Of a DNA stretch of 64,000 nt, positions 1 to 11,087 are shown in pieces (within the stretch, counting starts at the first letter, position 1; each line of letters opens with the position of its first letter). The translations under genes were made by a program, and so were the position numbers. The DNA comes from Neoarius graeffei. Its lineage: Eukaryota > Chordata > Actinopteri > Siluriformes > Ariidae. The DNA is taken from the NCBI RefSeq assembly GCF_027579695.1, contig NC_083582.1:32728464-32792463 (forward strand), given 5' to 3'. The notes beneath the pieces were generated by a model. The model searched no databases, had not been told where the DNA came from, and worked only from the letters and a program-made list of their open reading frames with translations.

Positions 1-195
1 CACGCACACAAACCTTTCCAAACTGAACTTACAAATTCGATACCGGAAGTGCAAATTCAGAGTTTCGTATTTGTAAATCCGATATTCTTCGTTTGTACGC
101 GACGTCAGAGCCAATTATGCGCGAGGCTTTGAACCGGAAGTGGGCCGTGTTGGAGGACATACACAAACTCACTCGGTGCACATTTACTATACAAG

Positions 196-490
196 ATGCG
201 TGCGAGAGGTTGTTACGCTCAAGAATTCCTTTCGTTTCGTCGCTACGCTACTCTTTGTGCTGTAACGGGATGCGGGCACAACTCTATTCGACACAAGGGG
301 AGTTATAAGTTCTTAAGAGTTCCAGCAATTATAAATAACCAAGGAGAAAAAAACCAAACAAACAAGAGAGTTGTCCACGGAGCGTCGACGTCAACGTCTG
401 TCCAACACAAACCGGGCTGATCTCAGCGATGACAAAACAAAAACCACACGAGTCTGTAGCGAACATTTTATCAACGGGAAGGCCTACGGA
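196..490 (+). pseudogene. THAP-type zinc finger fragment, frameshifted
   Basis: Two overlapping frames together give the THAP pattern: LCAVTGCGHNS, then YKFLRVPAIINN, then RRRQRLSNTNRADLSDD and RVCSEHF. These are the C-x2-4-C pair, the FPxx-like segment, the basic RRRxW-like region and the final C-x2-H. The frame shifts near 366, where a short deletion removes about two bases. Met at 198 is a plausible start. THAP domains are DNA-binding domains of P/Kolobok transposases and derived host proteins. A TTAA element follows at 502, so any downstream exon is displaced. Probably a transposon-derived remnant. Confidence 0.6.
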
Positions 491-501
491 CTAGGTATTA
501 A

Positions 502-1727
502 AGGAGAACTGAAGTCATTTCTAAACTTGCTTTATTTCTTAATTAACGTGTTATTCGATTACGTTTTCAGTTTTATTAACCTTATATCGTGACTCGTATT
601 GGCAACTAATTGCAATTCAATATTATACTGATCGGCCTGTTCGTTTTTTAGCCGTGTTGAATTTAGTTCGTTTGGTCCACGGCGGGCGTCGCTTATCTGC
701 ATGATCTTCGCAAGACTTCGAAACGCAGCCAGGTGTCAGTGCCGCCATTTTGAAAACTGTTTTCCCAAACGAAGTACAGTAAGCCCTCAGTATTCGCGGC
801 GGTTAGGGACCGAACATGGCTGCGAATAAGCCGAAATCGCGAATAATTGTAACCCCCCCCCATAAAACTGCTCTTTATGTAGCGCACGGTACTCTCGTTG
901 ACGCCGTAGTGACGAGCCACTGCCGCAAAACTCTTCCCTTCCTTTAGCATATCGAGAAGTCCTACCTTCTCCTGCAGTGTCATTACCTTCTTCTGGCGCT
1001 TAGGTTCCTTGGCAGGAGCCTTAGAAGATGCAGAGCGTTTAGGAGCCATTGTAGGGCGTAAAAATTATTCAAAAATACCAAGAACGCACAACACGTGAAC
1101 AAGTCTGAACTACGGGAACCGCGAGACTGTACTGTACAATGCGCTCATTCGTATCAGCCAATGAGCAGCAGCCCGCCATTCAAACTTCAGCCAATAGCGA
1201 GCGAGCATTCGGCGCCGAGAATGTACTGTAGCAGCGCGTAAACGTTCGCAGTGCGTACACGTTCGATATGTTCGCCGCAAATGACCGCGAATTGCTGAGA
1301 TTTCCGCGAATGTATAGGAGATATGTTCTATATAAAATCCCGCGAATATGTGAATTTGCGAATAGGCGGGGGTTACTGTACTGCACAAAGACGAGTTTAA
1401 AATGACGATTGCTGGCTACTTTTTTCCACCTTTCCTGATTGCTATCAAAACAAACGAAACTTCTGGCTTGATCACGTCAGCATTCGAAAGAGAGAGGGCG
1501 CGCGCATCTTTTGACGACGTTGGCCGCTTTGATTTCCGCTGTACGTTTTACTTCCGTCCTACGACATCTTGCACAGGTCTCGACGAATCTCGTTTACGGC
1601 CATCGCTCTGACATACGGACTGATGGCATATTTCAAAACGCTCATAACTTGCTATTGCAGTGACAAAACTGCGATCAAAAATGCATTCCGATATTTAATA
1701 AAATGAGAGCGAGCCTTCAGTAGTTCT
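502..1727. mobile_element. TTAA-flanked MITE, copy 1, with nested Tigger remnant
   Basis: Left end AGGAGAACTGAAGTC and right end CTTCAGTAGTTCT are inverted, each flanked by TTAA (498-501 and 1728-1731). Three further copies exist at 33881, 49559 and 60697. TTAA duplications are typical of piggyBac and Kolobok families; no transposase is present, so the class is inferred. A 602-bp element with TA duplications sits inside at 777-1378. Confidence 0.85.
777..1378 (-). mobile_element. Tigger/pogo-like non-autonomous element with DNA-binding N-terminus
   Basis: Ends CAGTAAGCC and GGGTTACTG are inverted and flanked by TA on both sides; the empty site is seen in the sister MITEs. On the minus strand, Met at 1049 starts MAPKRSASSKAPAKEPKRQK, then MTLQEKVGLLDMLKEGKSFA and AVARHYGVNESTVRYIK. 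This is the CENP-B/psq-type helix-turn-helix of Tigger transposases. The frame runs into non-coding sequence and then the host MITE, ending at 693. The catalytic DDE domain is missing. Confidence 0.85.
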
Positions 1728-1731
1728 TTAA

Positions 1732-2246
1732 TGAAAGATCGTAAGATAGAAGAAATATTGGATCGCTTAATAGCCTGGTCGTGCAGAAACTCACAATCAA
1801 AGGCTTGTATGATTATTTCATTTTAAAAAGAGCCGTCGATCATTTTTGATGACGCTGCTTTTATTTTGCCCCCCCCCCATATTCGGGAAACCAGCTGATC
1901 GACAGTTTTACAGATCCAGACTGGGCTCCGACCCGAAATACCGGCCACGACGAAATCGAAGATAGCTGCAAGTTGAAATGCTCGGCTTATAGCGCGCAGA
2001 AAGAAACGCACAATTATTGAAGAATCTTTCCAAACGATCAGTCAATCGAACAAGATTCATGTCAGTCCACTACCTCAAATACTGCAGCCTCGTCGCCCGG
2101 CGAAGGCTCGTTTCTAACTAAATAGTGCGTTTGGTACTCGTCTTTTGAAGCAGTCAAAATGTTTTTAAAATAGATTTGAAAAATGACTACAAGCTTCTAA
2201 ATACAACTCCTCTTTACCTTCCAGTCTGTATAGTTTATGTTTATAT
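1732..2246. other. No gene seen
   Basis: AT-rich DNA with an eight-C run near 1870. No open frame, splice-supported exon or repeat structure that I can name. Confidence 0.5.
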
Positions 2247-3044
2247 TAGTGCTGTCAAAAATGTCGCGTTATTAACGCGTTAACTTGACTCAATTTTAAC
2301 GGCGATCATTTTTTTATCGCGAGATTAACGCTCTGTGACATGATGTAGGTTTTTCATAAGCCTTTGAAACTGCCAGGAACTTGGAACAGAGACTGCTTAG
2401 AAAAACGATAGCAGCTAGACTGTAATGCCACGCCCCGCACAGCCAGAGTCCTCTGCCCTCCCCCGAAGAGCCACGGTGCTCGGCTTAGGTTTCGTTTTCC
2501 CATCGGCGGCTCCAGCCCCACTTTGCAGTGGCTGTGACAAGACGTGTTATGCTCTGCAATAAAAAAAAAAAAAAAAAAAAAACATTGGTACAACCAGTGT
2601 TCGAACTATGCCAATATTTTCGGGGGGTCCCTTTTTTCCCCTTGGGGGGGGGGGGGGGGGGGGGGGGGTGTGTGTGTGCTTGCGCTTGTCTCAGAGCGCG
2701 GCTCTCCATCACGCGCTCACTTCGGATATGCAAATGCTTCCCGTTACACACGATTGCTATGTCAATAAACATCATTTTGCCAATATTTTAGAGACCCCCC
2801 CCCAACATTTCCCAAATCATGTTTTCAAGGGATCTCATGTCTGTTTCAGGGGATCTCGGATGCCCCGAGTACCCCCGTAGTTCGAACGGTGAGCAAGCCC
2901 ATTCACTTTTTTACGCTGATAAGAGAATTACAAAGGTTTTTCATGTGACAAAAATGTGCGATTAAATTGCGATTAATCGCGAGTTAACTATGACAGTCGC
3001 GACATTAATCGCGATTAAATATTTTAAATCGCTTGACAGCACTA
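2247..3044. mobile_element. hAT-like MITE with long homopolymers
   Basis: Ends TAGTGCTGTCAA and TTGACAGCACTA are inverted, flanked by the 8-bp duplication GTTTATAT at 2239-2246 and 3045-3052. The subterminal parts are rich in AACGCGTTAA and TTAATCGCG motifs common in this fish MITE type. The middle carries an A21-like run (2560-2582), a G run of over 20 (2645-2668) and (TG)n. No coding capacity. Confidence 0.85.
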
Positions 3045-3058
3045 GTTTATATAAGTAT

Positions 3059-4039
3059 TAGGGCTGTAACAATATGCGTATCGAAATCGCGATACGCAGA
3101 GCCACGATCCGTATCGTGATACAAGAAGGCAGAATCGCGGTACACCCTTTCAAACTTCTCCTCAGCCCAAAAACAGAGGCGCTTCCAAACTTCAATTTAT
3201 GAATACTTTACTTTTTATTTAAATTACATTTTAAACTTATTTAAATTACTTTTATTTTTTATATCTATTAGTAAGTCGTTTTTTCGCCGACCTGCGACAA
3301 TCTTCTGCGAGTCACACAACGTCCACACTCGCCACTGGCAGAGCATTCATTTCTTTTAAGCGGTCGCCATTCTGGTTGCGACGCGGGGAGCGAATCTGTA
3401 AACAAGCAGCTCACTGGCTGGCTAGGTGTGCCACAAGCCAATCACAATCACTTGACCGGAAAGGCATGCAGTGTTGCCAGATTGGGTGGGTTTAGGTGCT
3501 TTTTGGCTGGCTTTGAACATATTTTGGGGTGGAAAACGTTAGCAATATCTGGCAACACTGAAGGCATGTCTGCTTGGGCGGAAGCCTTCTGCGGCAGTTA
3601 CATTTTGACACGCGAGCAACGTTTCACTATAAAAATTCCGTAATTTCCATCTGTTTTCCGCGATCACAGAAAATCATTGGCCCTATGAGAGTGAGACAGT
3701 GAGAGAGCCCCCCCAAAAAAAATCTTAACGGATTTACACGATTTGGAAAAATGACTTTTTCAGAACCGAAAAAAACAGAGCTTCCGGCTCAACAGTATTA
3801 TTTTGAGAAATAAAACAATCTTTGGATATACATTTGTTCATTTTTGCATACATATTACTCATTCTCTGCAGTGGTCTGAATTATTTGTTATTAAATAGTT
3901 AATGTAAGTAAGTAAATGTTAATAAGTCAAATTTACTACTTTAAAAACACATTTAAAAAAAATCGTGGGTGTATCGAATCGTGGGTCAAAAATCGCGATA
4001 CGAATCGAATCGTGAGTTGGGTGTATCGTTTCAGCCCTA
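3059..4039. mobile_element. hAT-like MITE
   Basis: Ends TAGGGCTGTAAC and TTTCAGCCCTA are inverted, flanked by the perfect 8-bp duplication ATAAGTAT (3051-3058 and 4040-4047). Subterminal sequence has repeated ATCGCGATACG-type words on both arms. A 92-bp micro-MITE is inserted at 3469-3560. Its left target duplication overlaps the right target duplication of the preceding MITE. Confidence 0.88.
3469..3560. mobile_element. Micro-MITE copy 1 (92 bp)
   Basis: Ends CAGTGTTGCCAGATT and ATATCTGGCAACACTG, with perfect 8-bp duplication AAGGCATG at 3461-3468 and 3561-3568. Same family as the copies at 42822, 44679 and 48577. No coding capacity; the duplication length suggests mobilisation by a hAT transposase. 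Confidence 0.9.
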
Positions 4040-4047
4040 ATAAGTAT

Positions 4048-4620
4048 ATCCTCCAACATGGCGGTGATCAATGATGCAAGAAGTCTCGGTCACATGGTTG
4101 CAAACGAAGAAGAATGCGCACAAAAACGGTGCAACTTCTAGAACACAACATGAGTAGGTGGCTGTAAACAGAAATAAATACCCGATTACGACTGCCATGT
4201 GTAGGACTAAAAGCAATACGCTGCTCACTTCTTTAGCGCTGCACGTCAGTTCATGTTTCCGTCCTGTTTAACTTCCTAACGCTTTAATCAGGTCATCTTC
4301 AGAGCCCTTCAGTCAGGCTTTTCCAGGTCATCGGGACTCTACGCCCTTTATTATCCGCCTGTAAATAAATAGCGTGCTTGGAGCTGAAGTAGGATACAGC
4401 CGTGAACTGGTTTCGGACCCTCGGTTACGTGATAATGAGGAACAACATCTGTTCCCATTTAAAATGTGCATTTTCACACGGCCCAGCACTTCAGCTCTGA
4501 TTACAGGAGCCGAGAACACCACGTCGGCCCTTTGGAGTCTCATCATCTGTGTGTGTGTGTGTGTGGAATGTATATGAATGAATAACAGCAGCACGCAGAC
4601 ATGCAGGCCTCGAGTTACTG
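4048..4620. other. No gene seen; (GT)n at about 4549-4563
   Basis: No exon or transposon boundary recognised. A short GT run is present. Open frames here lack any family resemblance. Confidence 0.45.
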
Positions 4621-4629
4621 CTTTAGGGT

Positions 4630-5720
4630 AATATCTCACTGGGCTGTGACAGCCCGCGACTAGTTGGAGACGCAACAATTGCGATAAAATATGCGAATTA
4701 GCAACAAATTTCACTTGGAATCATATGCTGCTTTTCCACTACCAAACGCGGCTGAGTCGGGCTGAGCTGTGCCGTGCTGAGTCGAGCTGAGTGGGGCTGT
4801 TGGAGTTGCATTTCGACTACAACCGCGCTGAACCGTGCTGGCTGGAAGTGGGTGGACACATTGGGTGGAGTTAGCGAAAGTGGGTGGACGTCACGTGATG
4901 TCGTTAGGCGGCGCAAACAGTGACATCAGTGACCTTTTAAGCGGTAGTCTCACAACCCGGATAGTAAACAATAAACATGGAGGACATGGAGTCGTTAGTG
5001 TTGCTGGTCTTGGTGCTGTGGCTTGTTGTCACCGACAACGCCAACAGATACTGGCAAGAGCGTATAGATGAGGCGAGGCGCATAAGGCTTCAGAAATTCT
5101 CGTAATTCGTACTGTAATTCTTCTTCTTCCGGGTTTGTGGTGTTTACAGATCCCAGCGTGCTCGCAGGGCGTGTGTGGGCATGTGAGGACACGCCTCCTC
5201 ACCAATCAGTGCACAGGGGAGTGTCTCCTCACGCCCCCAGCCTCACTCGGCACGGTTTGGTTCGCTTCAGCCCCACTCCAAAACCGTGTGAGTTTTGGGT
5301 GCTGAGTAGGGCTGAAGCGAGCTGAGTCATGCTGCTCTGAGGTAGTCGAAACACGAGCCGTGTCGGGCTGAAGTGAGCTGAAAAAGGGTAGTGGAAAAGG
5401 CCCAATACTGAATTGATATTCGCGTATTTTACCACAATTGTCGCGTCTCCAACTAGTCACAGGCCGTCGCAGCCCGGCTTTCCCTCGGCAGGCAGGGAAG
5501 TAAAGGAAGCCTCGTGGAAACTGACTTGAGAAGGGTTCGCGACGACTTTGCGACACATTCACAGCCACTTCGAGAGAAATTCTGTCGCGCGAATTTTTCG
5601 AACATGTTCAAAATTTCAGCGACACTTTGCGACTCGTGCGAGGAAACTGAGAAGCCCCGCGAACGTTTGAAGACACTCTCTCGCAAGCTGTCGCAGCCCG
5701 GTGAGGCTTTAGTTTCCCAT
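4630..5720. mobile_element. Inverted-repeat element interrupted by a Harbinger-like MITE
   Basis: CGACTAGTTGGAGACGC near 4660 and GCGTCTCCAACTAGTC near 5440 are inverted, with matching flanks (CGCGAATAT-like words). The sequence to the right, full of CGCGA and GTCGC words to about 5705, probably belongs to the same element. Class unknown and outer ends not fixed. The interior is occupied by the MITE at 4726-5404. Confidence 0.5.
4726..5404. mobile_element. Harbinger-like MITE, GCTGAG-rich family, copy 1
   Basis: Ends TGCTGCTTTTCCACTA and TAGTGGAAAAGGCCCA are inverted with a 3-bp ATA flank on each side. The interior has many GGGCTGAG words and inverted subterminal blocks. An oppositely oriented copy lies at 32881-33554 with a TTA duplication. 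The 3-bp duplication points to PIF/Harbinger. No transposase. Confidence 0.75.
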
Positions 5721-5809
5721 CCGGTCTCAGGTCGTTCTCCTCTCAGCAGCCTAATGAAAACAAAACGGAGTCACGTTTAAATGTTTACGCAAGGCCTAGG
5801 CGATCCTAC

Positions 5810-6546
5810 CTGCCGAAGATCTCGGAGATCCCGTGTTTCTTCTGTCTGAGGGCCGGTTCGGTAACGTCGGCCACGTTGTCCGGGGCGCTCTGGCGCCGGC
5901 TGATTTCGTACGTGTTCCTCGAGCTCAGGTTCACGTCGACGAACGCCGGGTCGGGGCAGGACTCGCTGTCTTCAGGGCTCGAGAGAGTCTGTGAGGAGCA
6001 CTGCGGCTCAGCTTCGGATAAGCAGTCGTTCGAGACCGTTTCCGATTCCCGGGTCCTGTTGACAGCGTCCGAGCTGGACGACGACAACGACGATGACCTG
6101 TGACCTGACCTGGGATCATCATCATCATCATCATCACCACCACCTCCACCTCGTTGTGGTCTCGAAGCACGCCAGATGGAACTGGTAGATGGTGCATCAG
6201 CATCTGACAACAGTTCGCCATTCGGTACCGCCTCACCACCTGATTCAGGGCACGAGCAGTTTTGCGACGGGTCACGGGCATCGCACGCGCAGCTCACGTG
6301 ACCGTTCGGGAGCTTGATTGCGACGCACTGATTGGTTGAGCCGGTGTAACGTGGTAACGCACGGTCCTGGTCGCTCTCATTTCCGTCGCCGTGCCGGAAG
6401 TTGTCCCCCTGTGGGTCCGGTCCGTCCATTTCGCCTCGGTTATCCGTAACATGAGCGGTGGAGGGTGCTGGTCTGCCTTCCTCGGCTGACGCGACCATCA
6501 GCTCGCTCGGTGACTCGGCGAGTCCGTTAATGGCGGCATGAACGAC
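5810..6546 (-). CDS. Unrecognised exon, acidic Ser-rich protein segment
   Basis: An open stretch of 737 bp bounded by a GTTTGCGTTCCAG acceptor (phase 0) and a GGCAG|GTAGGA donor (phase 2). It begins VVHAAINGLAESPSELMVAS. It contains a Cys cluster (CACDARDPSQNCSC), a Gly5-Asp7 run made by a short trinucleotide tract, a Ser-rich stretch, and ends RQKKHGISEIFGR. There is no transmembrane segment and no domain that I recognise. Base composition is GC-rich and unlike the flanking transposons, and no terminal repeats flank it. I infer a host exon of a gene on the same strand as, and downstream of, tankyrase. The frame also runs open a further 20 codons upstream to a Met at 6606, but the good acceptor argues against a start there. 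The first Met inside the exon is about residue 17. Confidence 0.6.
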
Positions 6547-6631
6547 CTGGAACGCAAACAAACAAACAAACACATTCCTTACTTGACATGACACTCCTGC
6601 CTCCAAAACAACACATCCGCCTCGTCAGAAC

Positions 6632-6652
6632 ACACACACACACACACACACA
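6632..6652 (+). repeat. (CA)n microsatellite
   Basis: About ten CA units between the unknown exon and its GC-rich upstream DNA. Confidence 0.9.
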
Positions 6653-6654
6653 TA

Positions 6655-6840
6655 CCCAGCCCGGTGCCACTGATCTCCGACACGCCTCGGCAGTCAAGCG
6701 CTCGCTTTATTCTACCCCCGCTCTAATTAAACCATCCCCGACACAAGTCCATTTCCGCCCAGTCTTCACTCAGCTCCCGAACACCAGTACCGAGCTAGCT
6801 GCACAGCTAGCACACTGAGCACTTCCTCCTCTTCACATAG
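6655..6840 (-). other. Possible 5' exon or promoter DNA upstream of the 5810-6546 exon
   Basis: A GC-rich stretch that on the minus strand ends in CTGG|GTATGTG just before a (CA)n run, and could be a non-coding first exon. Together with the CpG-rich DNA at 6950-7330 it may hold the promoter. This is weak inference from composition and a single donor-like site; no open frame of note starts here. Confidence 0.2.
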
Positions 6841-6846
6841 CATGTC

Positions 6847-7560
6847 GGAAATTTTTTTCCCCCTGAATGCTGAAACATGAACCGTGCCGTATGTCTTAAC
6901 GGAAATAATCCCTGTCTAATCCGATACCACCCAAATAACCAACACTTTCCAGGTTAAAACCGGTAGTTCTGCTCCGGCCCTGAATTGCAGCCATTTTGGA
7001 AATGCCCCTGACGTCATTGAGTGGAAAACGGGTCACGCGGCGCCCCCTGCTGTTCAGTTTATATCACTGCGACTCCCACTCCGTCCTTTTACACAGCGCG
7101 TTGAAATTCCCTTCTGGTTTAAAAAGCATTTCGGAACGGAAATACCTTCGACCACGTGACTAAGGGGATCAAACCGTGTTCCCGTTTCAGGGGCCGCCGG
7201 GGAAACGGTTCGGTTTTTACGATGTTTCTTGAGCGCGCGTGACTGAGGTCCCCGTTCCTGCGGTCGGTTCAGTGCCGAGTCGGCTCGTGTAGGTGAACTT
7301 TTTGAGAGTCGGCTCGTAAACGTGTGCAGAGGCATTGCCGTTTCCTTTACAGTGTCATTTAAGCAATGTTACTTTTCCCCCCAGTATAGAGTAAAGCAGC
7401 TTTCAGGAAATATTTGTCATAGTTAGGCAAAGAATATTAGAAAACTTGTCTGGGTTAGAAAACAAAAAAGGCAAATGAGCCGAAAGAGCCGACTCACTGA
7501 AAATAAAGCCGAGTGTTCAGTCCACGCTACAGTCTGCTGTTTTCCTGACTTATTTTGTGC
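6847..7560. other. Non-coding, CpG-rich between about 6950 and 7330
   Basis: No supported exon. The local GC and CpG content is higher than in neighbouring repeats and could mark promoter DNA of the minus-strand gene at 5810-6546. The 93-codon open frame at 7335-7054 on minus resembles nothing that I know. Confidence 0.3.
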
Positions 7561-7594
7561 GGCTTTTGAGAGACTGTGATCATTCTCGTACAGG

Positions 7595-10500
7595 CTGTAG
7601 TAGTTCAACTAGTCACCAAAACAACGTTTCAGTCAGTCACCATAACAGTGTAGCTAATCACCATAACATTTCAGCTAGTCATAACATTCCAGCTAGTCAC
7701 CATAACATTCCAGCTAGTCATCATAACACTTCAGCTAGTCATAACATTTCAGCTAGTCACCATAATAGTGTAGCTAATCATAACATTTCAGCTAGTCATA
7801 ACATTTCAGCCAGTCAGCATAACAGTGTAGCTAGTCATAACATTACAGCAAGTCACCATAACAGTGTAGCTAATCATAACATTACAGCTCATCATAACAT
7901 TTCAGCCAGTCACCATAACATTTCAGCTAGTCATAACATTTCAGCAAGTCACCATAACAGTGTAGCTAATCATAACATTTCAGCTAGTCACCATAACAGT
8001 GTAGCTAGTCATAACATTTCAGCCATTCACCATAACATTTCAGCTAGTCACCATAACAGTGTAGCTAATCATAACATTTCAGCCCATCACCATAACAGTG
8101 TAGCTAGTCATAACATTTCAGCTAGTCACCATAACATTTCAGCTAGTCATTACATTTCAACTAGTCACCATAACACTGTAGCTAATCATAACATTTCAGC
8201 CAGTCAGCATAACATTCCAGCTAGTCACCATAACAGTGTAGCTAATCATAACATTTCAGCTAGTCATAACATTTCAGCCAGTCACTATGACAGTGGAGCT
8301 AGTCATAACATTTCAGCCAGTCACCATAACATTCCAGCTAGTCACCATAACATTTCAGCTAGTCATAACATTCCAGCTAGTCGCCATAACATTCCAGCTA
8401 GTCTCCATAACATTTCAGCTAGTCATAACATTCCAGCTAGTCGCCATAACATTCCAGCTAGTCATCATAACATTTCAGCTAGTCATAGCATTTCAGCTAG
8501 TCACCATAATAGTGTAGCTAATCATAACATTTCAGCTAGTCATAACATTTCAGCTAGTCACCATAACAGTGTAGCTAATCATAACATTTCAGCTCGTCAT
8601 AACATTTCAGCTAGTCACCATAACAGTGTAGCTAGTCATAACATTTCAGCCAGTCACCATAACAGTGTAGCTAGTCATAACATTTCAGCTAGTCACCATA
8701 ACAGTGTAGCTAATCATAACATTTCAGCCAGTCACCATAACAGTGTAGCTAATCATAACATTTCAGCTAGTCATAACATTTCAGCCAGTCACCATAACAT
8801 TTCAGCTAGTCATAACATTTCAGCTAGTCACCATAACAGTGTAGCTAATCATAACATTTCAGCTCGTCATAACATTTCAGCCCGTCACCATAACATTTCA
8901 GCTAGTCATAACATTTCAGCTAGTCACCATAATAGTGTAGCTAATCATAACATTTCAGCTAGTCATAACATTTCAGCCAGTTACCATAACAGTGGAGCTA
9001 GTCATAACATTTCAGCCAGTCACCATAACATTTCAGCTAGTCACTATAACATTTCAGCTAGTCACCATAACAGTGTAGCTAATCGTAACATTTCAACTCG
9101 TCATAACATTTCAGCTAGTCACCATAACAGTGTCGCTAGTCATAACATTTCAGCCAGTCACCATAACATTTCAGCTAGTCACTATAACATTTCAGCTAGT
9201 CACCATAACAGTGTAGCTAATCATAACATTTCAGCTAGTCATAACATTTCAGCCAGTCAACATAACAGTGGAGCTAGTCATAACATTTCAGCCAGTCCCC
9301 ATAACATTCCAGCTAGTCACTATAACATTTCAGCTAGTCATCATAACAGTGTAGCTAACCATAATATTTCAGCCAGTCACCATAACATTTCAGCTAGTCA
9401 CCATAAAATTTCAGCTAGTCACCATAACATTTCAGCCAGTCACCATAACATTTCAGCTAGTCACCATAACAGTGTAGCTAACCATAACATTTCAGCCAGT
9501 CACCATAACATTTCAGCCAGTTACCCTAACATTTCAGCCAGTCACCATAACATTTCAGCTAGTCATAACATTTCAGCCAGTCACCATAACATTTCAGCCA
9601 GTCACCATAACAGTGTAGCTAACCATAACATTTCAGCTAGTCACCATACCATTTCAGCCAGTCACTATAACATTTCAGCTAGTCATAACATTTCAGCCAG
9701 TCACCATAACATTTCAGCTAGTCACCATAACAGTGTAGCTAACCATAACATTTCAGCTAGTCATAACATTTCAACCAGTCACCATAACATTCCAGCTAGT
9801 CACTATAACATTTCACCTAGTCATCATAACAGTGTAGCTAGTCACAACATTTCAGCCAGTCATAACATTTCAGCCAGTCACCATAACAGTGTAGCTAATC
9901 ATAACATTTCAGCTAGTCACCATGACATTTCAGCTAGTCATAACATTTCAGCCAGTCACCATAACATTCCAGCTAGTCACCATAACAGTGTAGATAATCA
10001 TAACATTTCAGATAATAATAACATTTCAGCTAGTCACCATAACAGTACAACTAGTCATAACATTCCAGCTAGTCACCATAACAGTGTAGCTAATCATAAC
10101 ATTTCAGCTAGTCACCATAACAGTGTAGCTAATCATAACATTTCAGCTAGTCATAACATTTCAACCAGTCACCATAACATTCCAGCTAGTCACTATAACA
10201 TTTCAGCTAGTCACATAACAGTGTAGCTAGTCATAACATTTCAGCCAGTCATAACATTTCAGCCAGTCACCATAACAGTGTAGCTAATCATAACATTTCA
10301 GCTATTCACCATGACATTTCAGCTAGTCATAACATTTCATCCAATCACCATAACATTTCAGCTAGTCACCATAACAGTTAGCCAGTCACCATCACAGTAC
10401 AGCTAGTCATAACATTTCAGCTAGTCACCGTAACAGTACAGTCACCATAACAGTTCAGCTAGTCACCATAACAGTGTAGCTAATCATAACATTTCAGCCA

Positions 10501-10617
10501 GTCACTATAATATTTTAGCTAGTCACCATACCAGTGTAGCTAGTCACCATAATATTTCAGCTAGTTACAATACCAGTACAGTCACCATAACATTTCAGCT
10601 AATCATAACATTTCAGC
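7595..10617 (+). repeat. 3-kb minisatellite of 18- and 21-bp units
   Basis: Built from units such as AGTCACCATAACATTTCAGCT (21 bp, written here once), an 18-bp form lacking CAC, and a variant with CAGTGTAGC in place of CATTTCAGC. Because nearly every unit is a multiple of three, one plus-strand frame stays open from 7557 to 10226 (889 codons: SASHHNI, SVANHNI and similar). Codon content is simply the repeat, and no signal peptide, splice context or non-repeat domain is attached, so I treat it as non-coding. After 10206 small indels close the frame. Confidence 0.95.
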
Positions 10618-10987
10618 TTGGGCGGCATGGTGGTGTAGTGGTTAGCACAGTCGCCTCACAGCAAGAAGGTTCTGGGTTCAAACCCAGCGGCTGGCAAGGG
10701 CCTTTCTGTGTGGAGTTTGCGTGTTCTCCCCGTGTCTGCGTGGGTTTCCTCCGGGTGCTCTGGTTTCCCCCACAGTCCAAAGACATGCGGTTAGGTTAAT
10801 ATGGGACGGCCTTGGGCTGAGGTGCCCTTGAGCGAGGCACCTAGATCCCAACTGCTCCCCGGGCGCTGTTAGCATGGCTGCCCACTGCTCTGGGTGTGTG
10901 TGTGCTCATGTGTGTGTGTTCACTGCTTCAGATGGGTTAAATACAGAGAGGAAATTTCACAAGTGTGTGATGCTTTTTTTTTTCTTT
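10618..10987 (+). mobile_element. tRNA-derived SINE inserted in the minisatellite
   Basis: Starts GGGCGGCATGGTGG. It has an A-box-like TGGTGTAGTGG and a degraded B-box (GGTTCAAACCC), followed by the shared body (TTCTCCCCGTGTCTGCG and similar) and a T-rich tail near 10970-10985. The tail region differs from the copies at 16645 and 23589. Minisatellite sequence resumes on the far side at about 10988-11050. Confidence 0.85.
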
Positions 10988-11050
10988 AATCACCATAATA
11001 TTTCAGCTAGTCACCATAAGATTACAGTTCAGCTAGTCATAATAACAGAA
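10988..11050 (+). repeat. Continuation of the minisatellite
   Basis: Units of the same CACCATAA...TTTCAGCTAGT type resume after the SINE, showing that the SINE landed inside the array. Confidence 0.85.
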
Positions 11051-11087
11051 AGTACAGAAGGAAAAAGCTCTGTGGCTCCAGTACCTA

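Noticed and set aside
5931..6281. Alternative minus-strand frame in the unknown exon
   Set aside because: Its Met-rich text comes from the CATCATCAT trinucleotide run read in another frame; the frame with matching splice sites is preferred.
7557..10226. An 889-residue repetitive protein as a real gene
   Set aside because: The frame is fully explained by 18/21-bp tandem units, has no non-repeat domain, start context or splice support, and the array continues out of frame beyond 10226. Kept as a finding only.
7600..10600. CRISPR-like appearance of short regular repeats
   Set aside because: No unique spacers: the units are contiguous variants of one another, and the context is a eukaryotic genome.
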